From positions 2,961,001 to 3,025,000 of the forward strand of contig NZ_JACGXA010000001.1 of assembly GCF_014138045.1 (NCBI RefSeq): a stretch of DNA of 64,000 nucleotides, read 5' to 3'. Of this stretch, positions 32,219 through 41,116 are shown in pieces; position 1 is the stretch's first letter; each line of letters starts with the position of its first letter. The notes under the pieces were generated by a model. The model was given only the letters and a program-made list of their open reading frames with translations, was not told where the DNA came from and did not search any database. The translations under genes and the position numbers were made by a program. This DNA comes from Nocardioides ginsengisegetis. Lineage in GTDB: Bacteria > Actinomycetota > Actinomycetes > Propionibacteriales > Nocardioidaceae.

Positions 32219-34804
32219 ATGCCGACCGATCGCTCCCCGACCAGCGCCGCCGAGCTCCTCGACCTGGCGTTCGAGGACCACGACCTGGCGCGGACGCGGG
32301 CGCGGGCGCTGCTCGACGGCGCACCGGACCCCTGGTGGGAGTCGGTCGCCCGGCACACGCTCGGGCTGGTGCTGCGCGACACCGGGGAGAGGGAGCCGGC
32401 CGTGCGGGAGCTGCGGGCGGCACTGCGGCTCGCGGTCCGGTCCGGGGACGCCGACCGGGCGGCCGACGTGCGGGCCACCCTCGGCCTCACCCTGGTCACG
32501 CAGGGCCGGACACGCGAGGGGCTGGCGCAGCTGGGCCGGGCCGTGGCCGGCGCGGACGACCCCGACCTGGCCGCGAAGGTGCTGATGCGACGCGGGCTGT
32601 CGCTGTCGTGGGTGCTCGGCCGCCACGACGACGGTCTCGCCGACCTCCGGGGCGCCCTGGCCGGCTTCCTCGCCACGGGAAACGCGGCGTGGGAGGCGAG
32701 CACCCGCAACGTCCTGGGCCTGCTCCTCCTGACGGTCGGGGACGTGGTGGCTGCCGAGGAGCAGGTGCGGGCCGCCCGCGACCTGTTCGTCGACCTCGGG
32801 CACGACGTGGAGGCCGTGCTCGCCCAGCACAACCTCGGCGTGGTCGCCGTGACCCGCGGCGACCTGCCGGCGGCGCTCGCGGCCTACGACCGCGCCGACG
32901 AGAGGTACGCCGACCTCCACCTCGACACGACCCCGCTGGCCATGGACCGGTCGACCGCGCTCCTCGCCGCCGGCCTGCCCCGCGAGGCCGTGGCCGTCGT
33001 GGACGCCGAGCTGGAGCGGCGACACGGGCTCCCCGTCCAGCGGGCCGAGCTGCAGCTGCGCCGGGCCACGGCCCTGCTCGCGGCCGGGGAGGCCGCGGCC
33101 GCGCTCGACCAGGCGCGAGTGGCGCTGGCGGCCTTCCGCAGGACCGGCCGGGGGTGGGACGCGCTGCACGCCCATCTGGTCATGGTGCGCGCACGGGAGA
33201 TGGCCCGACGGGTGGACCGACGCCTGCTGCCGACCGCGCGTCGCGTGGCGGAGGAGCTGGAGTCCGCCCGGTCGGAGGAGGCCGCCGTCGCGTGGCTGGT
33301 GGCCGGGAGACTCGCCGCCCGGGTCGACCCAGCGGCCGCGGCCGGGCTGCTGGCACACGCCGCGGCGCACCGCACCGACCGCACCGCGCTCGTCCGGGCT
33401 GGTGGCTGGCTGGCGCTGGGACTCGAGCGGGAGCTGGCCGGCGACCGCCGCGGGGTCGCGCACGCCTGCCGTCGCGGCCTCGCCGCCCTGGACACCCACC
33501 GGGCGACGTTGGGCAGCTCCGAACTGCGCGCCCTGGCCACCGGCCACGGCGAGGACCTGGCCCGGCTCGCCCTGGCCCAGGCCGTCGACGGCGGGCCGCG
33601 CAGCCTGCTGTGGTGGAGCGAGCGCTGGCGCGCCACGGCGCTGACCCAGCCGCCGGTCCGACCGGCCGGGCCCGACGACGTCGCCGCGCCGCTGGCCGCC
33701 CTGCGCGACAACGCCCGGCGCCTGCAGACCGCACGCCGCGACGGGGGCGACGTGGCCCGGCTCGAGGCGGAACGGGCCCGCGCGGAGGACGACGTACGGC
33801 GCCGCCTGCGGCGTGCCGCCGGCACCTCCCCCACGACGTCGGCCGACCTGGACGTGGCCGCGCTGGTGTCCGCGGTCGGCGAGTGCGCCCTGGTCGAGCA
33901 CGTGGAGGTCGGCGAGCGGCTCCACGCGGTCGTCGTCCACGGCGGACGGGTCCGGAAGGTCACGCTCGGCAACGCTGACGAGACCTTCCGCAGCGTCGAC
34001 TTCGCCCGGCACGCCCTGCGTCGCGCCGCGGCCGGCCGGCCGGCGCCGCTCGCCGAGGCGGGGTCGCGCCTGCAGGAGGCCCTGCTCGGCGGCGCGGCCG
34101 ACCTGCTCCGCGACGTGCCGGCCGTCGTCGTATCACCGACCAGCCGGCTGCACGGGGTGCCCTGGGGGCTGCTCCCCGTCCTCGCGGACCGGCCGCACAG
34201 CGTCGTACCGTCCGCGGCGCTGTGGCTGCGGGCCCGGGAGCGCCGGCCGGTGAGCACGCGGGTGGTCTTCGTGTCCGGGCCGCTGCTGACGACGGGCGGG
34301 GCGGAGATCGACGTCGTGGCGCCGCAGCACCACGACGCGATGGTGCTGCGCGGCCGGGACGCCACGGTCGAGCGGAGCCTGGCCGCGCTCGACGGGGCGG
34401 GTCTGGCGCACGTCGCGGCGCACGGGCGCTTCCGGAGCGACAGTCCGTTGTTCTCCGCGCTCGACCTCGACGACGGGCCACTCACGGTCCACGACCTCGA
34501 GCGGATGGCGCGGCCACCGCACCGCGTCGTGCTGTCGGCCTGCGAGTCGGGGGTGATGGCCCCGGTGGGGGCCGGCGAGCTCCTCGGGCTGGTGGCCACG
34601 CTGCTCCAGGTGGGCACGGCCGGCGTGGTGGCCAGCGTGGCGGTCGTCGACGACCGGGCCACCGTCGAGGTGATGGTCGACCTCCACGCCGGCCTGCGCG
34701 ACGGCGCCGACCTCGCCACCGCCCTGCTCGGCGCGCGGCGGGCCGCGCGCGGCGACCCGGTGCGCGAGGCGACCGCCGCGAGCTTCCTCGCCCTCGGGGT
34801 CTGA
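32219..34804 (+). CDS. TPR-CHAT protein (caspase-like protease)
   Basis: 861 residues from ATG 32219 with GGGAAGG seven bases upstream. Residues about 10-330 are degenerate TPR-like helical repeats (LARTRARALLDG, AVRELRAALRLA, GLAQLGRAV, ALAAYDRADERYADL). A helical middle (about 330-540) follows, and a C-terminal CHAT domain (about 545-861). The caspase-type dyad is intact: H735 in HVAAHGRFRSDSPL and C775 in VLSACESGV. PTSRLHGVPWGLLPV and GAGELLGLVATLLQVGTAGVVAS are typical CHAT blocks. CHAT proteases act in bacterial conflict and cell-death pathways, usually switched on by partner sensing. No Cas effector or gasdermin-like gene is adjacent. Confidence 0.92.
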   Translation: MPTDRSPTSAAELLDLAFEDHDLARTRARALLDGAPDPWWESVARHTLGLVLRDTGEREPAVRELRAALRLAVRSGDADRAADVRATLGLTLVTQGRTREGLAQLGRAVAGADDPDLAAKVLMRRGLSLSWVLGRHDDGLADLRGALAGFLATGNAAWEASTRNVLGLLLLTVGDVVAAEEQVRAARDLFVDLGHDVEAVLAQHNLGVVAVTRGDLPAALAAYDRADERYADLHLDTTPLAMDRSTALLAAGLPREAVAVVDAELERRHGLPVQRAELQLRRATALLAAGEAAAALDQARVALAAFRRTGRGWDALHAHLVMVRAREMARRVDRRLLPTARRVAEELESARSEEAAVAWLVAGRLAARVDPAAAAGLLAHAAAHRTDRTALVRAGGWLALGLERELAGDRRGVAHACRRGLAALDTHRATLGSSELRALATGHGEDLARLALAQAVDGGPRSLLWWSERWRATALTQPPVRPAGPDDVAAPLAALRDNARRLQTARRDGGDVARLEAERARAEDDVRRRLRRAAGTSPTTSADLDVAALVSAVGECALVEHVEVGERLHAVVVHGGRVRKVTLGNADETFRSVDFARHALRRAAAGRPAPLAEAGSRLQEALLGGAADLLRDVPAVVVSPTSRLHGVPWGLLPVLADRPHSVVPSAALWLRARERRPVSTRVVFVSGPLLTTGGAEIDVVAPQHHDAMVLRGRDATVERSLAALDGAGLAHVAAHGRFRSDSPLFSALDLDDGPLTVHDLERMARPPHRVVLSACESGVMAPVGAGELLGLVATLLQVGTAGVVASVAVVDDRATVEVMVDLHAGLRDGADLATALLGARRAARGDPVREATAASFLALGV

Positions 34805-34891
34805 CCGCGACATGCCCGAATTGAGGTATTCACTCCGGTCACGGGGCATCAAAGACTGTCGGGGATCCATCCGTCGACCCGGAGGTCCCCC

Positions 34892-35995
34892 ATGCGCACC
34901 CCACGTCTGCTCGCCATCACCGCCGCGTCCGCGCTGGCGCTCGGCGCCCTGTCGGCCTCGCCGGCCGGGGCGTCCCGGGCCCACGACCCGCTCGCGAAGC
35001 CATCCGGCAAGGTCGTGCTGGCGCGGGGGCTGGTCGGTCCGCTGACCCTGGCCGTGGAGGGAAAGAACGTCTACGTCACCCAGAACTTCACCGGCGAGCT
35101 GGACAAGGTCGCGGGCGGCAAGGCCACGAAGGTCTACGCCTCCAAGGCCCACAACGAGGTCGGCGGCGTCTCGGTGCGCGACGGTCGCGTGCTGTTCGCC
35201 GAGACCGAGGGCAACGGGGAGTCCAACACCGACTCGTGGCTCAAGCTGTTGCGCCCGGACGGCAAGGCACGCACCCTGGCCCACATCCGCGCCTTCGAGA
35301 ACGCCAACAACCCCGACGGCGTGATCACCTACGGCATGCCGGACATCTCCGACGAGTGTGCGGCACAGTGGCCGACCGACCAGTTCGGGCCGCCGGTCTA
35401 CGAGGGACAGCTCGACTCACACCCGTATGCCACGCTCCAGACCGCCAAGACGGTCTACGTGGCGGACGCCGGCATGAACGCCGTGCTCGCGATCGCCGAC
35501 GACGGCACGATCACCAGCCTCGCGGTCACCCCGGCCGTGCCGGTCGAGATCACGGCCGACCTCGCCACCGCCCTCGGTGCCCCCGACTGCGTGGTCGGGC
35601 TGACCTACTACGGCGAGTCGGTGCCGACCGACGTCGAGATGGGGCCGGACGGCAAGCTCTACGTGACCACGCTCGGCGGCGGCCTCGGTGAGCAGCTCCC
35701 GCTCGGCGCGGTCTACAAGATCAACCCGAAGACCGGGCACATGAGCCAGATCCTCTCCGGCCTGTTCACGCCCACCGGCATCGCCGTCACGCCGAAGGGC
35801 AACATGCTGATCGCCGAGCTCTTCGCCAACAAGATCGTCAAGGTCCGGCACGGCGAGACCGCGGTGCACACGTGGACGAAGGCACCGCTGCCGGCCGCCG
35901 TGGAGATCAACCACCGCACCGTCTTCGCGACCATCGACGCGCTGCCGCCGGACCAGGGCGCACCCGACGGCAAGGTGGTGCGCTACCTGCCCTGA
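34892..35995 (+). CDS. Secreted ScyD/ScyE-family beta-propeller-like protein
   Basis: 367 residues. The signal peptide (LLAITAASALALGALSASPAGA, cleavage near residue 27) precedes NHL/SMP-30-like repeats: GLVGPLTLAVEGKNVYVTQNF, GGVSVRDGRVLFAETEG, KTVYVADAGMNAVLAIADDG, GPDGKLYVTTLGGG and TPTGIAVTPKGNMLIAELFANKIVKV. The name comes from scytonemin-cluster proteins, but homologues are widespread in actinomycetes with unknown ligands. It is probably independent of the CHAT gene, being separated by 87 bp and exported. It converges on a DinB-family gene. Confidence 0.82.
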   Translation: MRTPRLLAITAASALALGALSASPAGASRAHDPLAKPSGKVVLARGLVGPLTLAVEGKNVYVTQNFTGELDKVAGGKATKVYASKAHNEVGGVSVRDGRVLFAETEGNGESNTDSWLKLLRPDGKARTLAHIRAFENANNPDGVITYGMPDISDECAAQWPTDQFGPPVYEGQLDSHPYATLQTAKTVYVADAGMNAVLAIADDGTITSLAVTPAVPVEITADLATALGAPDCVVGLTYYGESVPTDVEMGPDGKLYVTTLGGGLGEQLPLGAVYKINPKTGHMSQILSGLFTPTGIAVTPKGNMLIAELFANKIVKVRHGETAVHTWTKAPLPAAVEINHRTVFATIDALPPDQGAPDGKVVRYLP

Positions 35996-36006
35996 CGGTC
36001 AGGCGT

Positions 36007-36570
36007 TCAGGGCGTCCAGCGGGCGGGCGGGTCCTCCCCGACCAGGCCGTCGACGGCCTCGCGGAGCAGGTCGGCGTGGCCCGTGTGCCGGCCGTACTCC
36101 TCGACCAGGTCGCACACGAGCCGGCACAGGTTGGCGTGCCGGCCGTCCGGCCAGGAGACGTACGCCGGCTGCTGGAGCCCGCCGTCCGCGATCGCGGCGG
36201 CGAGGACCTCGTGCGACCGGGCCACGGCGTCGTCGTACAGCGCGTAGAGCTGCTCGGGGCTGTCGGCGGCGGCCGAGTGGAAGTCCCAGTCCTCGTCGTC
36301 CCCGGGGGCGCTGTCCCAGGGCTCGCCCAGCGGCAGCCCGCGGAACTTGCTGTTGAAGATGCCCGCCTCGCACTGGGCGAGGTGCTTCAGCAGCCCGCCG
36401 AGGGTCAGGGTCGAGGCCCCGATCGTGGTGGCCAGGCCGGCGGCGTCCAGGCCGCCCGCCTTCCAGCGGAACGTGGTGCGGAGCCGGTCGAGGGCGCCCA
36501 CGATGTGCTCGGTCTCGGTGCCGGCGACGGGCGGCTCCCACGGGTAGTCGGTGACGGTGTCGGTGCTCAT
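36007..36570 (-). CDS. DinB-fold (DUF664-like) protein
   Basis: 187 residues from ATG 36570. The four-helix DinB/YfiT fold is suggested by RLRTTFRWKAGGLDAAGL, TLGGLLKHLAQCEAGIFNSKF, and the C-terminal LCRLVCDLVEEYGRHTGHADLLREAVDG, whose histidines resemble the metal triad. Related proteins include thiol-dependent (mycothiol/bacillithiol) S-transferases. It is divergent from the WYL regulator, with 61 bp between, and so is a candidate target. It resembles the second DinB-like protein at 40562. Confidence 0.85.
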   Translation of the reverse strand: MSTDTVTDYPWEPPVAGTETEHIVGALDRLRTTFRWKAGGLDAAGLATTIGASTLTLGGLLKHLAQCEAGIFNSKFRGLPLGEPWDSAPGDDEDWDFHSAAADSPEQLYALYDDAVARSHEVLAAAIADGGLQQPAYVSWPDGRHANLCRLVCDLVEEYGRHTGHADLLREAVDGLVGEDPPARWTP

Positions 36571-36631
36571 GCCGGCACCGTAGGACGCATTCCGGTCGAA
36601 TCGTTGCCGGAATACGTGGCACGCTGGCCGG

Positions 36632-37591
36632 ATGGACGAGTCGAACCCGACCGCGCGGGCCCTGGTGTGCCTGCAGGTGCTGCAGGACCACCCGGGCATC
36701 ACCGCCGCGCGGCTGGCCGAACGGCTGCACGTCTCGGACCGCGCGGCCCGGCGCTACGTGAGCGTGCTGCGCGAGGCCGGCATTCCCGTGGAGTCGGTCC
36801 GCGGGCCCTACGGCGGCTACCGGCTCGGCCGCGGCCTGCGGCTCCCGCCCCTCGTCTTCAACGCCACCGAGGCGCTCGGCCTGGTGATGGCCGTCCTCGA
36901 CGGCCACCACGACGCCAGCGACCCGACCGGCCTGGTCGGCGGGGCGCTCGGCAAGATCATCCGGGCCCTCCCCGAGCAGGTCGCCGCCCAGGCCGAGGCC
37001 GTGCGCCGGGCCACCGCAGCGGCCCCCGACCGGGCCGCCGCCCGGCCCGACCCGGCCACCACCGCGACGCTCGTGCAGGCCTGCTCGGACCGTCGCCGAC
37101 TGCGGCTCGGCTACCGCACCGAGTCCGGCTCGGAGTGGGAGGTCGAGGTCGACCCGTGGGCGGTCGTCGTACGCCACGGGCGGTGGTACCTCGTGTGCCG
37201 GTCGCTGCGCGCCGACGCCGTGCGCACCTACCGGGTCGACCGGGTGCACGACGTCGTGGCGATCGAGGGCGACTTCGAGCCGCCGGCCGACCTCGACCCC
37301 GTCGCGCTGCTCGAGGAGAACCTCGCGGTGGGCTGGGAGTACGACACCGAGGTGGTCGTGTCGGCGCCGCTCGAGTCCGTCGCGTGGCGGCTGCCCCGCG
37401 TGCTCGGCCGCCTCGAGGCCGTCGATGAGGGCACGACCCGGCTCGTGGGCAGCACCAACAACCCGTGGTGGTACGCCGAGCAGCTGGCCGGCCTGCGGGC
37501 GCCGTACCGCATCGTCGGCGGCCCCGAGCTGCAGGAGGCTGCGCGGTCGATCGGGCAGGGCCTGTTGGCGGCTGTCACAATGACGTCATGA
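36632..37591 (+). CDS. HTH-WYL domain transcriptional regulator
   Basis: 319 residues. An N-terminal winged helix-turn-helix (LVCLQVLQDHPGITAARLAERLHVSDRAARRYVSVLREAG, about 11-50) is followed by the PYGGYRLGRGLRLPP wing. A WYL ligand-binding domain follows (about 140-220: LRLGYRTESGSEWEVEVDPWAVVVRHGRWYLV, RTYRVDRV) and a WCX C-terminal extension. Such regulators respond to small molecules or nucleic acid. It faces the DinB-like gene and its stop overlaps the start of the ABC1 kinase gene (ATGA), so it probably regulates one or both. Confidence 0.9.
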   Translation: MDESNPTARALVCLQVLQDHPGITAARLAERLHVSDRAARRYVSVLREAGIPVESVRGPYGGYRLGRGLRLPPLVFNATEALGLVMAVLDGHHDASDPTGLVGGALGKIIRALPEQVAAQAEAVRRATAAAPDRAAARPDPATTATLVQACSDRRRLRLGYRTESGSEWEVEVDPWAVVVRHGRWYLVCRSLRADAVRTYRVDRVHDVVAIEGDFEPPADLDPVALLEENLAVGWEYDTEVVVSAPLESVAWRLPRVLGRLEAVDEGTTRLVGSTNNPWWYAEQLAGLRAPYRIVGGPELQEAARSIGQGLLAAVTMTS

Positions 37592-38937
37592 CCGAGCTGC
37601 CCCGCAAGGCCGCTGCGCGGACGGCGAGGCTGGCCGCGCTGCCGCTGGGCTACGCCGGACGCAATGCGATCGGGCTCGGCAAGCGGCTCGGCGGCAAGCC
37701 GGCCGAGGCCGTGATGAACGAGATCCAGCAGCGCACCGCCGAGCAGCTGTTCCGCACCCTGGGCGACCTCAAGGGCGGGGCGATGAAGTTCGGCCAGGCG
37801 CTGTCGGTGCTGGAGGCCGCGCTCCCCGAGGAGTTGGCGGCGCCCTACCGCGAGCAGCTGGTGAAGCTGCAGGACTCCGCTCCCCCGATGCCCACGCAGG
37901 TGGTGCGCGACGTGCTGGCCCGCGAGCTCGGCCCGGACTGGAAGGACCAGCTGGTCTGGCTCGACGGCGGCCCGACCGCGGCCGCCTCGATCGGCCAGGT
38001 GCACAAGGGCCGCTGGCACGACGGGCGCGAGGTGGCCGTCAAGGTGCAGTACCCCGGCGCCGGTGACGCGCTGCGCTCCGACCTGCGCCAGCTCGCCCGG
38101 TTGGCGCGGACGATCGGGCCGCTGGTGCCCGGAGTCGACATCAAGCCGCTGGTGGCCGAGCTGCAGGCGCGGGCGACCGAGGAGCTCGACTACGCACTGG
38201 AGGCCGAGGCGCAGCGGACGTTCGCCGCGGCGTTCCGCGACGACCCCGAGATCGTGGTCCCGGACGTCGTCGCCGTCGGCGAGACCGTGCTGGTCACCGA
38301 GTGGCTCGAGAGCCCCGCGTCCCTGGCCTCGGTGATCACCGAGGGCAGCCAGGCGGAGCGCGACCACTTCGCCGACCTCTTCGTGCGGTTCCTCTTCGCC
38401 GGGCCGGCGCGCACCGGGATGCTGCACGCCGACCCGCACCCCGGCAACTTCCGCGTCGTGCCCGACCCCGACGGCGGACCCGCCCGGATGGGCGTGCTCG
38501 ACTTCGGCGCGGTCGCGCGGCTGCCCGAGGGCGCGCTGCCCGTCGCGATGGGCTCGCTGATCCGGATCGCCGGCATCGAGGACGACGAGGCGCTGCTCGA
38601 GGGCCTGCGGAGCGAGGGCTTCGTCAAGGACCGTGTCCGGATCGACCCGGCCCAGCTGCTCGACTACCTGTCGCCCTTCGTGGAGCCGACACAGGTCGAG
38701 CGGTTCCGGTTCTCCCGGGCCTGGATGCAGCAGCAGTTCCAGCGCATCAACGACCCGCGGTCCCCGACGTACACGATCGCGATGAAGCTCAACCTGCCGC
38801 CGTCGTACCTGCTGATCCACCGCACCTGGCTCGGCGGGATCGGCGTGCTCAGCCAGCTCGAGGCGGAGGCGCCGTTCCGGCAGATCCTGACGGAGTCGCT
38901 GCCGGGCTTCGCGGAGCCTGGCCCCGACCCGAGCTGA
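37588..38937 (+). CDS. ABC1/AarF (UbiB)-family atypical kinase
   Basis: 449 residues. Motifs of the ABC1 family are in order: the KxGQ-type motif in GGAMKFGQALSV (about 65), the alanine-rich nucleotide loop AAASIGQVHKG (about 133), the lysine in EVAVKVQYPG, DYALEAEAQ, the catalytic-loop HADPHPGNF and the metal DFG in VLDFGAVARL. It is a typical UbiB-like ATPase/kinase linked in other organisms to isoprenoid lipid handling; the actinobacterial role is unclear. It starts within the WYL gene's stop. Its last 89 bases overlap the converging MFS gene. Confidence 0.9.
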   Translation: MTELPRKAAARTARLAALPLGYAGRNAIGLGKRLGGKPAEAVMNEIQQRTAEQLFRTLGDLKGGAMKFGQALSVLEAALPEELAAPYREQLVKLQDSAPPMPTQVVRDVLARELGPDWKDQLVWLDGGPTAAASIGQVHKGRWHDGREVAVKVQYPGAGDALRSDLRQLARLARTIGPLVPGVDIKPLVAELQARATEELDYALEAEAQRTFAAAFRDDPEIVVPDVVAVGETVLVTEWLESPASLASVITEGSQAERDHFADLFVRFLFAGPARTGMLHADPHPGNFRVVPDPDGGPARMGVLDFGAVARLPEGALPVAMGSLIRIAGIEDDEALLEGLRSEGFVKDRVRIDPAQLLDYLSPFVEPTQVERFRFSRAWMQQQFQRINDPRSPTYTIAMKLNLPPSYLLIHRTWLGGIGVLSQLEAEAPFRQILTESLPGFAEPGPDPS

Positions 38938-40063
38938 GCACCGCCACCGCGGCGATCGCCCCGGCGACGCCGCACAGCGGCCACAGCAGCGCCGGCGCGG
39001 TCGCGTAGATCGCCGTGCCGATGGGCGCGGCGAGCATGGTGCCGCTGGTGGCGGCGCCGGTGTAGAGGCCCTGGTACTGGCCGACGAGGTGGTCCGGCGC
39101 CGCGTCGAGGACGTGGGCGGTCGCGGTGGTCTTGTAGAGGATCTCCCCGGCCGTCAGCACCACCATCGCGAGGATCGCGGTGGCTGCCGAGACCGGCAGG
39201 CCGAACAGCGCGAAGCCGGCGCCGACGAGGAGGTAGCCGGTCGCGATGATGGGGTACGACGACCGCCGCTTGAGGCGCTGGGCCACCGGGATCTCCAGCA
39301 GCAGGATCAGGCCGGAGCCGATCGCGTTGAGCGCGGTGTAGAGCGCGACCGGCTGGCCGGCGTCGCGCAGGTGGATCGGCACGGTCGTGTAGAGCTGGCG
39401 GTAGACGATGTCGACCAGGACGACCGCGGGCAGCAGGGTCATCAGCGCCCGGTCGGCCCGCAACGCCCGCCACAGGCTGGGCGCAGACGCGTCGCGCATG
39501 ACGTGCGGCTGGTCGTGCGGCAGGAACGGCGCGACCGCGAACCGGATCGCCAGCGTCATCAGCCCGTCGATCACGAACAGCGCGTCGTAGCTCTGGCTGA
39601 TGATCAGCGCCCCGAGCGGCGGGCCGATCACGAAGCCGGCGTTGGAGGCGGCCCGGCCCACCGCCACCGACGTACGTCGATCGCCGCGGGAGACCGCGAG
39701 CGCGGACAGCGCGCCGGTGGAGACCGACGCGGTCGCGGCGAGGTAGGCGAAGACCGGCAGCGCGACCGCCAGGGCCTCGACCGGCAGCCACGGCACCGAC
39801 GCGATCCCGAGGCCGGACACGGTCGAGCAGGCCATCAGGGTGCGGCGGTGGCCGAAGCGGTCGCCCCAGCGGCCGCCGGTGAAGTTGCCGACCAGCATCC
39901 CGACGCCGAACGTGCCGGCGATCAGGCCGGCGGTCGGGACCGGCAGGTCGCGCGGGCCGGTGAGGTAGAGGGTCAGGAAGAGCATCAGGAACGACGTCAT
40001 CGACCCGATGAAGCGCCCGGCCGCCAGCACCCAGACGAGGCGCGGGACCTCGCGGAGGTTCAC
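38849..40063 (-). CDS. MFS transporter
   Basis: 404 residues with about 12 membrane helices. The MFS loop 2-3 signature is VGNFTGGRWGDRFGHRRTLM near residue 57. Helices 4-5 carry GRAASNAGFVIGPPLGALI, typical of drug-efflux-like carriers. The C-terminal 35 residues are hydrophilic, Pro/Ala/Gly-rich and coded within the 3' end of the opposing ABC1 kinase gene (38849-38937), so the tail is likely a late extension. Substrate unknown. It lies eight bases downstream of the acetyltransferase gene on the same strand, suggesting one operon. Confidence 0.87.
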   Translation of the reverse strand: MNLREVPRLVWVLAAGRFIGSMTSFLMLFLTLYLTGPRDLPVPTAGLIAGTFGVGMLVGNFTGGRWGDRFGHRRTLMACSTVSGLGIASVPWLPVEALAVALPVFAYLAATASVSTGALSALAVSRGDRRTSVAVGRAASNAGFVIGPPLGALIISQSYDALFVIDGLMTLAIRFAVAPFLPHDQPHVMRDASAPSLWRALRADRALMTLLPAVVLVDIVYRQLYTTVPIHLRDAGQPVALYTALNAIGSGLILLLEIPVAQRLKRRSSYPIIATGYLLVGAGFALFGLPVSAATAILAMVVLTAGEILYKTTATAHVLDAAPDHLVGQYQGLYTGAATSGTMLAAPIGTAIYATAPALLWPLCGVAGAIAAVAVLSSGRGQAPRSPAATPSGSAGTAPPPRAG

Positions 40064-40070
40064 GACGCCC

Positions 40071-40565
40071 TCACAGGGCCAGGTACATCACGTGCAGGCC
40101 GACGCGACCGTGCGTGGGCGAGCGGAACGCACCCGGCACCGTGCCGACGACCTCGAAGCCAAGCGAGCGCCACAGCGCGACGGCGGCGGTGTTGGTCTCG
40201 ACGACGGCGTTGAACTGGATGCCGGCGAAGCCGTGGTCGCGGTGCCACTGGACGACGTGCTCCCCTAGCCGGCGGCCCACGCCGCGGCCGCGCGCGTCGG
40301 GGCTGACCATGAAGGAGGCGGTGCCGACGTGGTCGCCGTGGCCGGGGCGGTTGGGCCCCATCTTGGCGCTGCCCAGCACCCTGCCCTCCTCCTCGAGGAC
40401 GACAGTGAGGCCGGGGGGCCGCTCCATCCACCAGCTGCGGCCGGTCTCCTCGGTCAGGTCGAGCGGGAAGGCGTAGGTCTCGCCCTCCTGCACCGTCGCG
40501 TCGAAGAACGGCCAGATCCGCGGCCAGTCGTCGTCCGTTGCGGGCCGGATGTGCGGGTCGGTCAC
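40071..40565 (-). CDS. GNAT-family N-acetyltransferase
   Basis: 164 residues from GTG 40565, overlapping the upstream DinB stop by four bases (GTGA). The acetyl-CoA pyrophosphate loop is visible in VSPDARGRGVGRRLGEHVV near residue 95. The N-terminal IRPATDDDWPRIWPFFDATVQEGETYAF and the C-terminal NTAAVALWRSLGFEVVGTVPGAF are typical of PAT/phosphinothricin-like GNATs. The acceptor is unknown. The DinB, GNAT, MFS order suggests a small-molecule modification and export unit. Confidence 0.88.
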   Translation of the reverse strand: MTDPHIRPATDDDWPRIWPFFDATVQEGETYAFPLDLTEETGRSWWMERPPGLTVVLEEEGRVLGSAKMGPNRPGHGDHVGTASFMVSPDARGRGVGRRLGEHVVQWHRDHGFAGIQFNAVVETNTAAVALWRSLGFEVVGTVPGAFRSPTHGRVGLHVMYLAL

Positions 40566-41101
40566 TCGCCCGTGGACCCGTCGATCGACTCCCGCAGGAG
40601 GTCGGCGTGGCCGTTGTGCCGGGAGTACTCCTCGATCATGTGCACCAGGATCCAGCGCAGGCTGAACGTCTCGCCGGTGCGGCTCTTCCGCGTCGAGAGG
40701 GTGCCGAGGTCGGAGACCTGGTCGACGATCGCGTCGCTCGTGGCGACCTCGCGGTCGAGCAGGGCGCGCAGCTCCTCGGGGCTGTCCTCCGACGCGGAGT
40801 GCCAGTCCCAGTCGGCGTCGTCCTCCCAGTCGATGGAGGCCCACGGCTCGGCGTACTCCTGGCCGAGGAAGATGCACGCGAACCACCAGTGCTCGACGAG
40901 CGCGAGGTGCTTGAGCATCCCGCCGAGGGTCATCTCGGAGGGGGCGAGGGTCTGGTTGAGCTGCTCGCCGGTCAGGCCCTCGGTCTTCATCCGGAGGGTG
41001 TCGCGCTGGAACGTGAGGAAGGCCCGCAGCGTCGTGGTCTCGTCGGCGGCGAGGGGCGGATCGGTGCGGATGATGCTCGAGGTCTCGGTCACGGCCGTCA
41101 C
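40562..41101 (-). CDS. DinB-fold (DUF664) protein
   Basis: 179 residues. TLRMKTEGLTGEQLNQTLAPSEMTLGGMLKHLALVEHWWFACIF and the C-terminal LRWILVHMIEEYSRHNGHADLLRESIDG fit the DUF664/DinB four-helix fold, with His residues at the positions of the metal triad. It is similar in layout to the protein at 36007. It heads a run of coupled genes (GNAT, then MFS). A thiol transferase role is a family guess only. Confidence 0.88.
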   Translation of the reverse strand: MTAVTETSSIIRTDPPLAADETTTLRAFLTFQRDTLRMKTEGLTGEQLNQTLAPSEMTLGGMLKHLALVEHWWFACIFLGQEYAEPWASIDWEDDADWDWHSASEDSPEELRALLDREVATSDAIVDQVSDLGTLSTRKSRTGETFSLRWILVHMIEEYSRHNGHADLLRESIDGSTGE

Positions 41102-41116
41102 GCTAGTCGGCGCGCG

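Noticed and set aside
32219..34804. Type III-E CRISPR (Craspase) component
   Set aside because: The TPR-CHAT layout is similar, but there is no Cas7-11-like gene, Cas1/2 or repeat array in the window.
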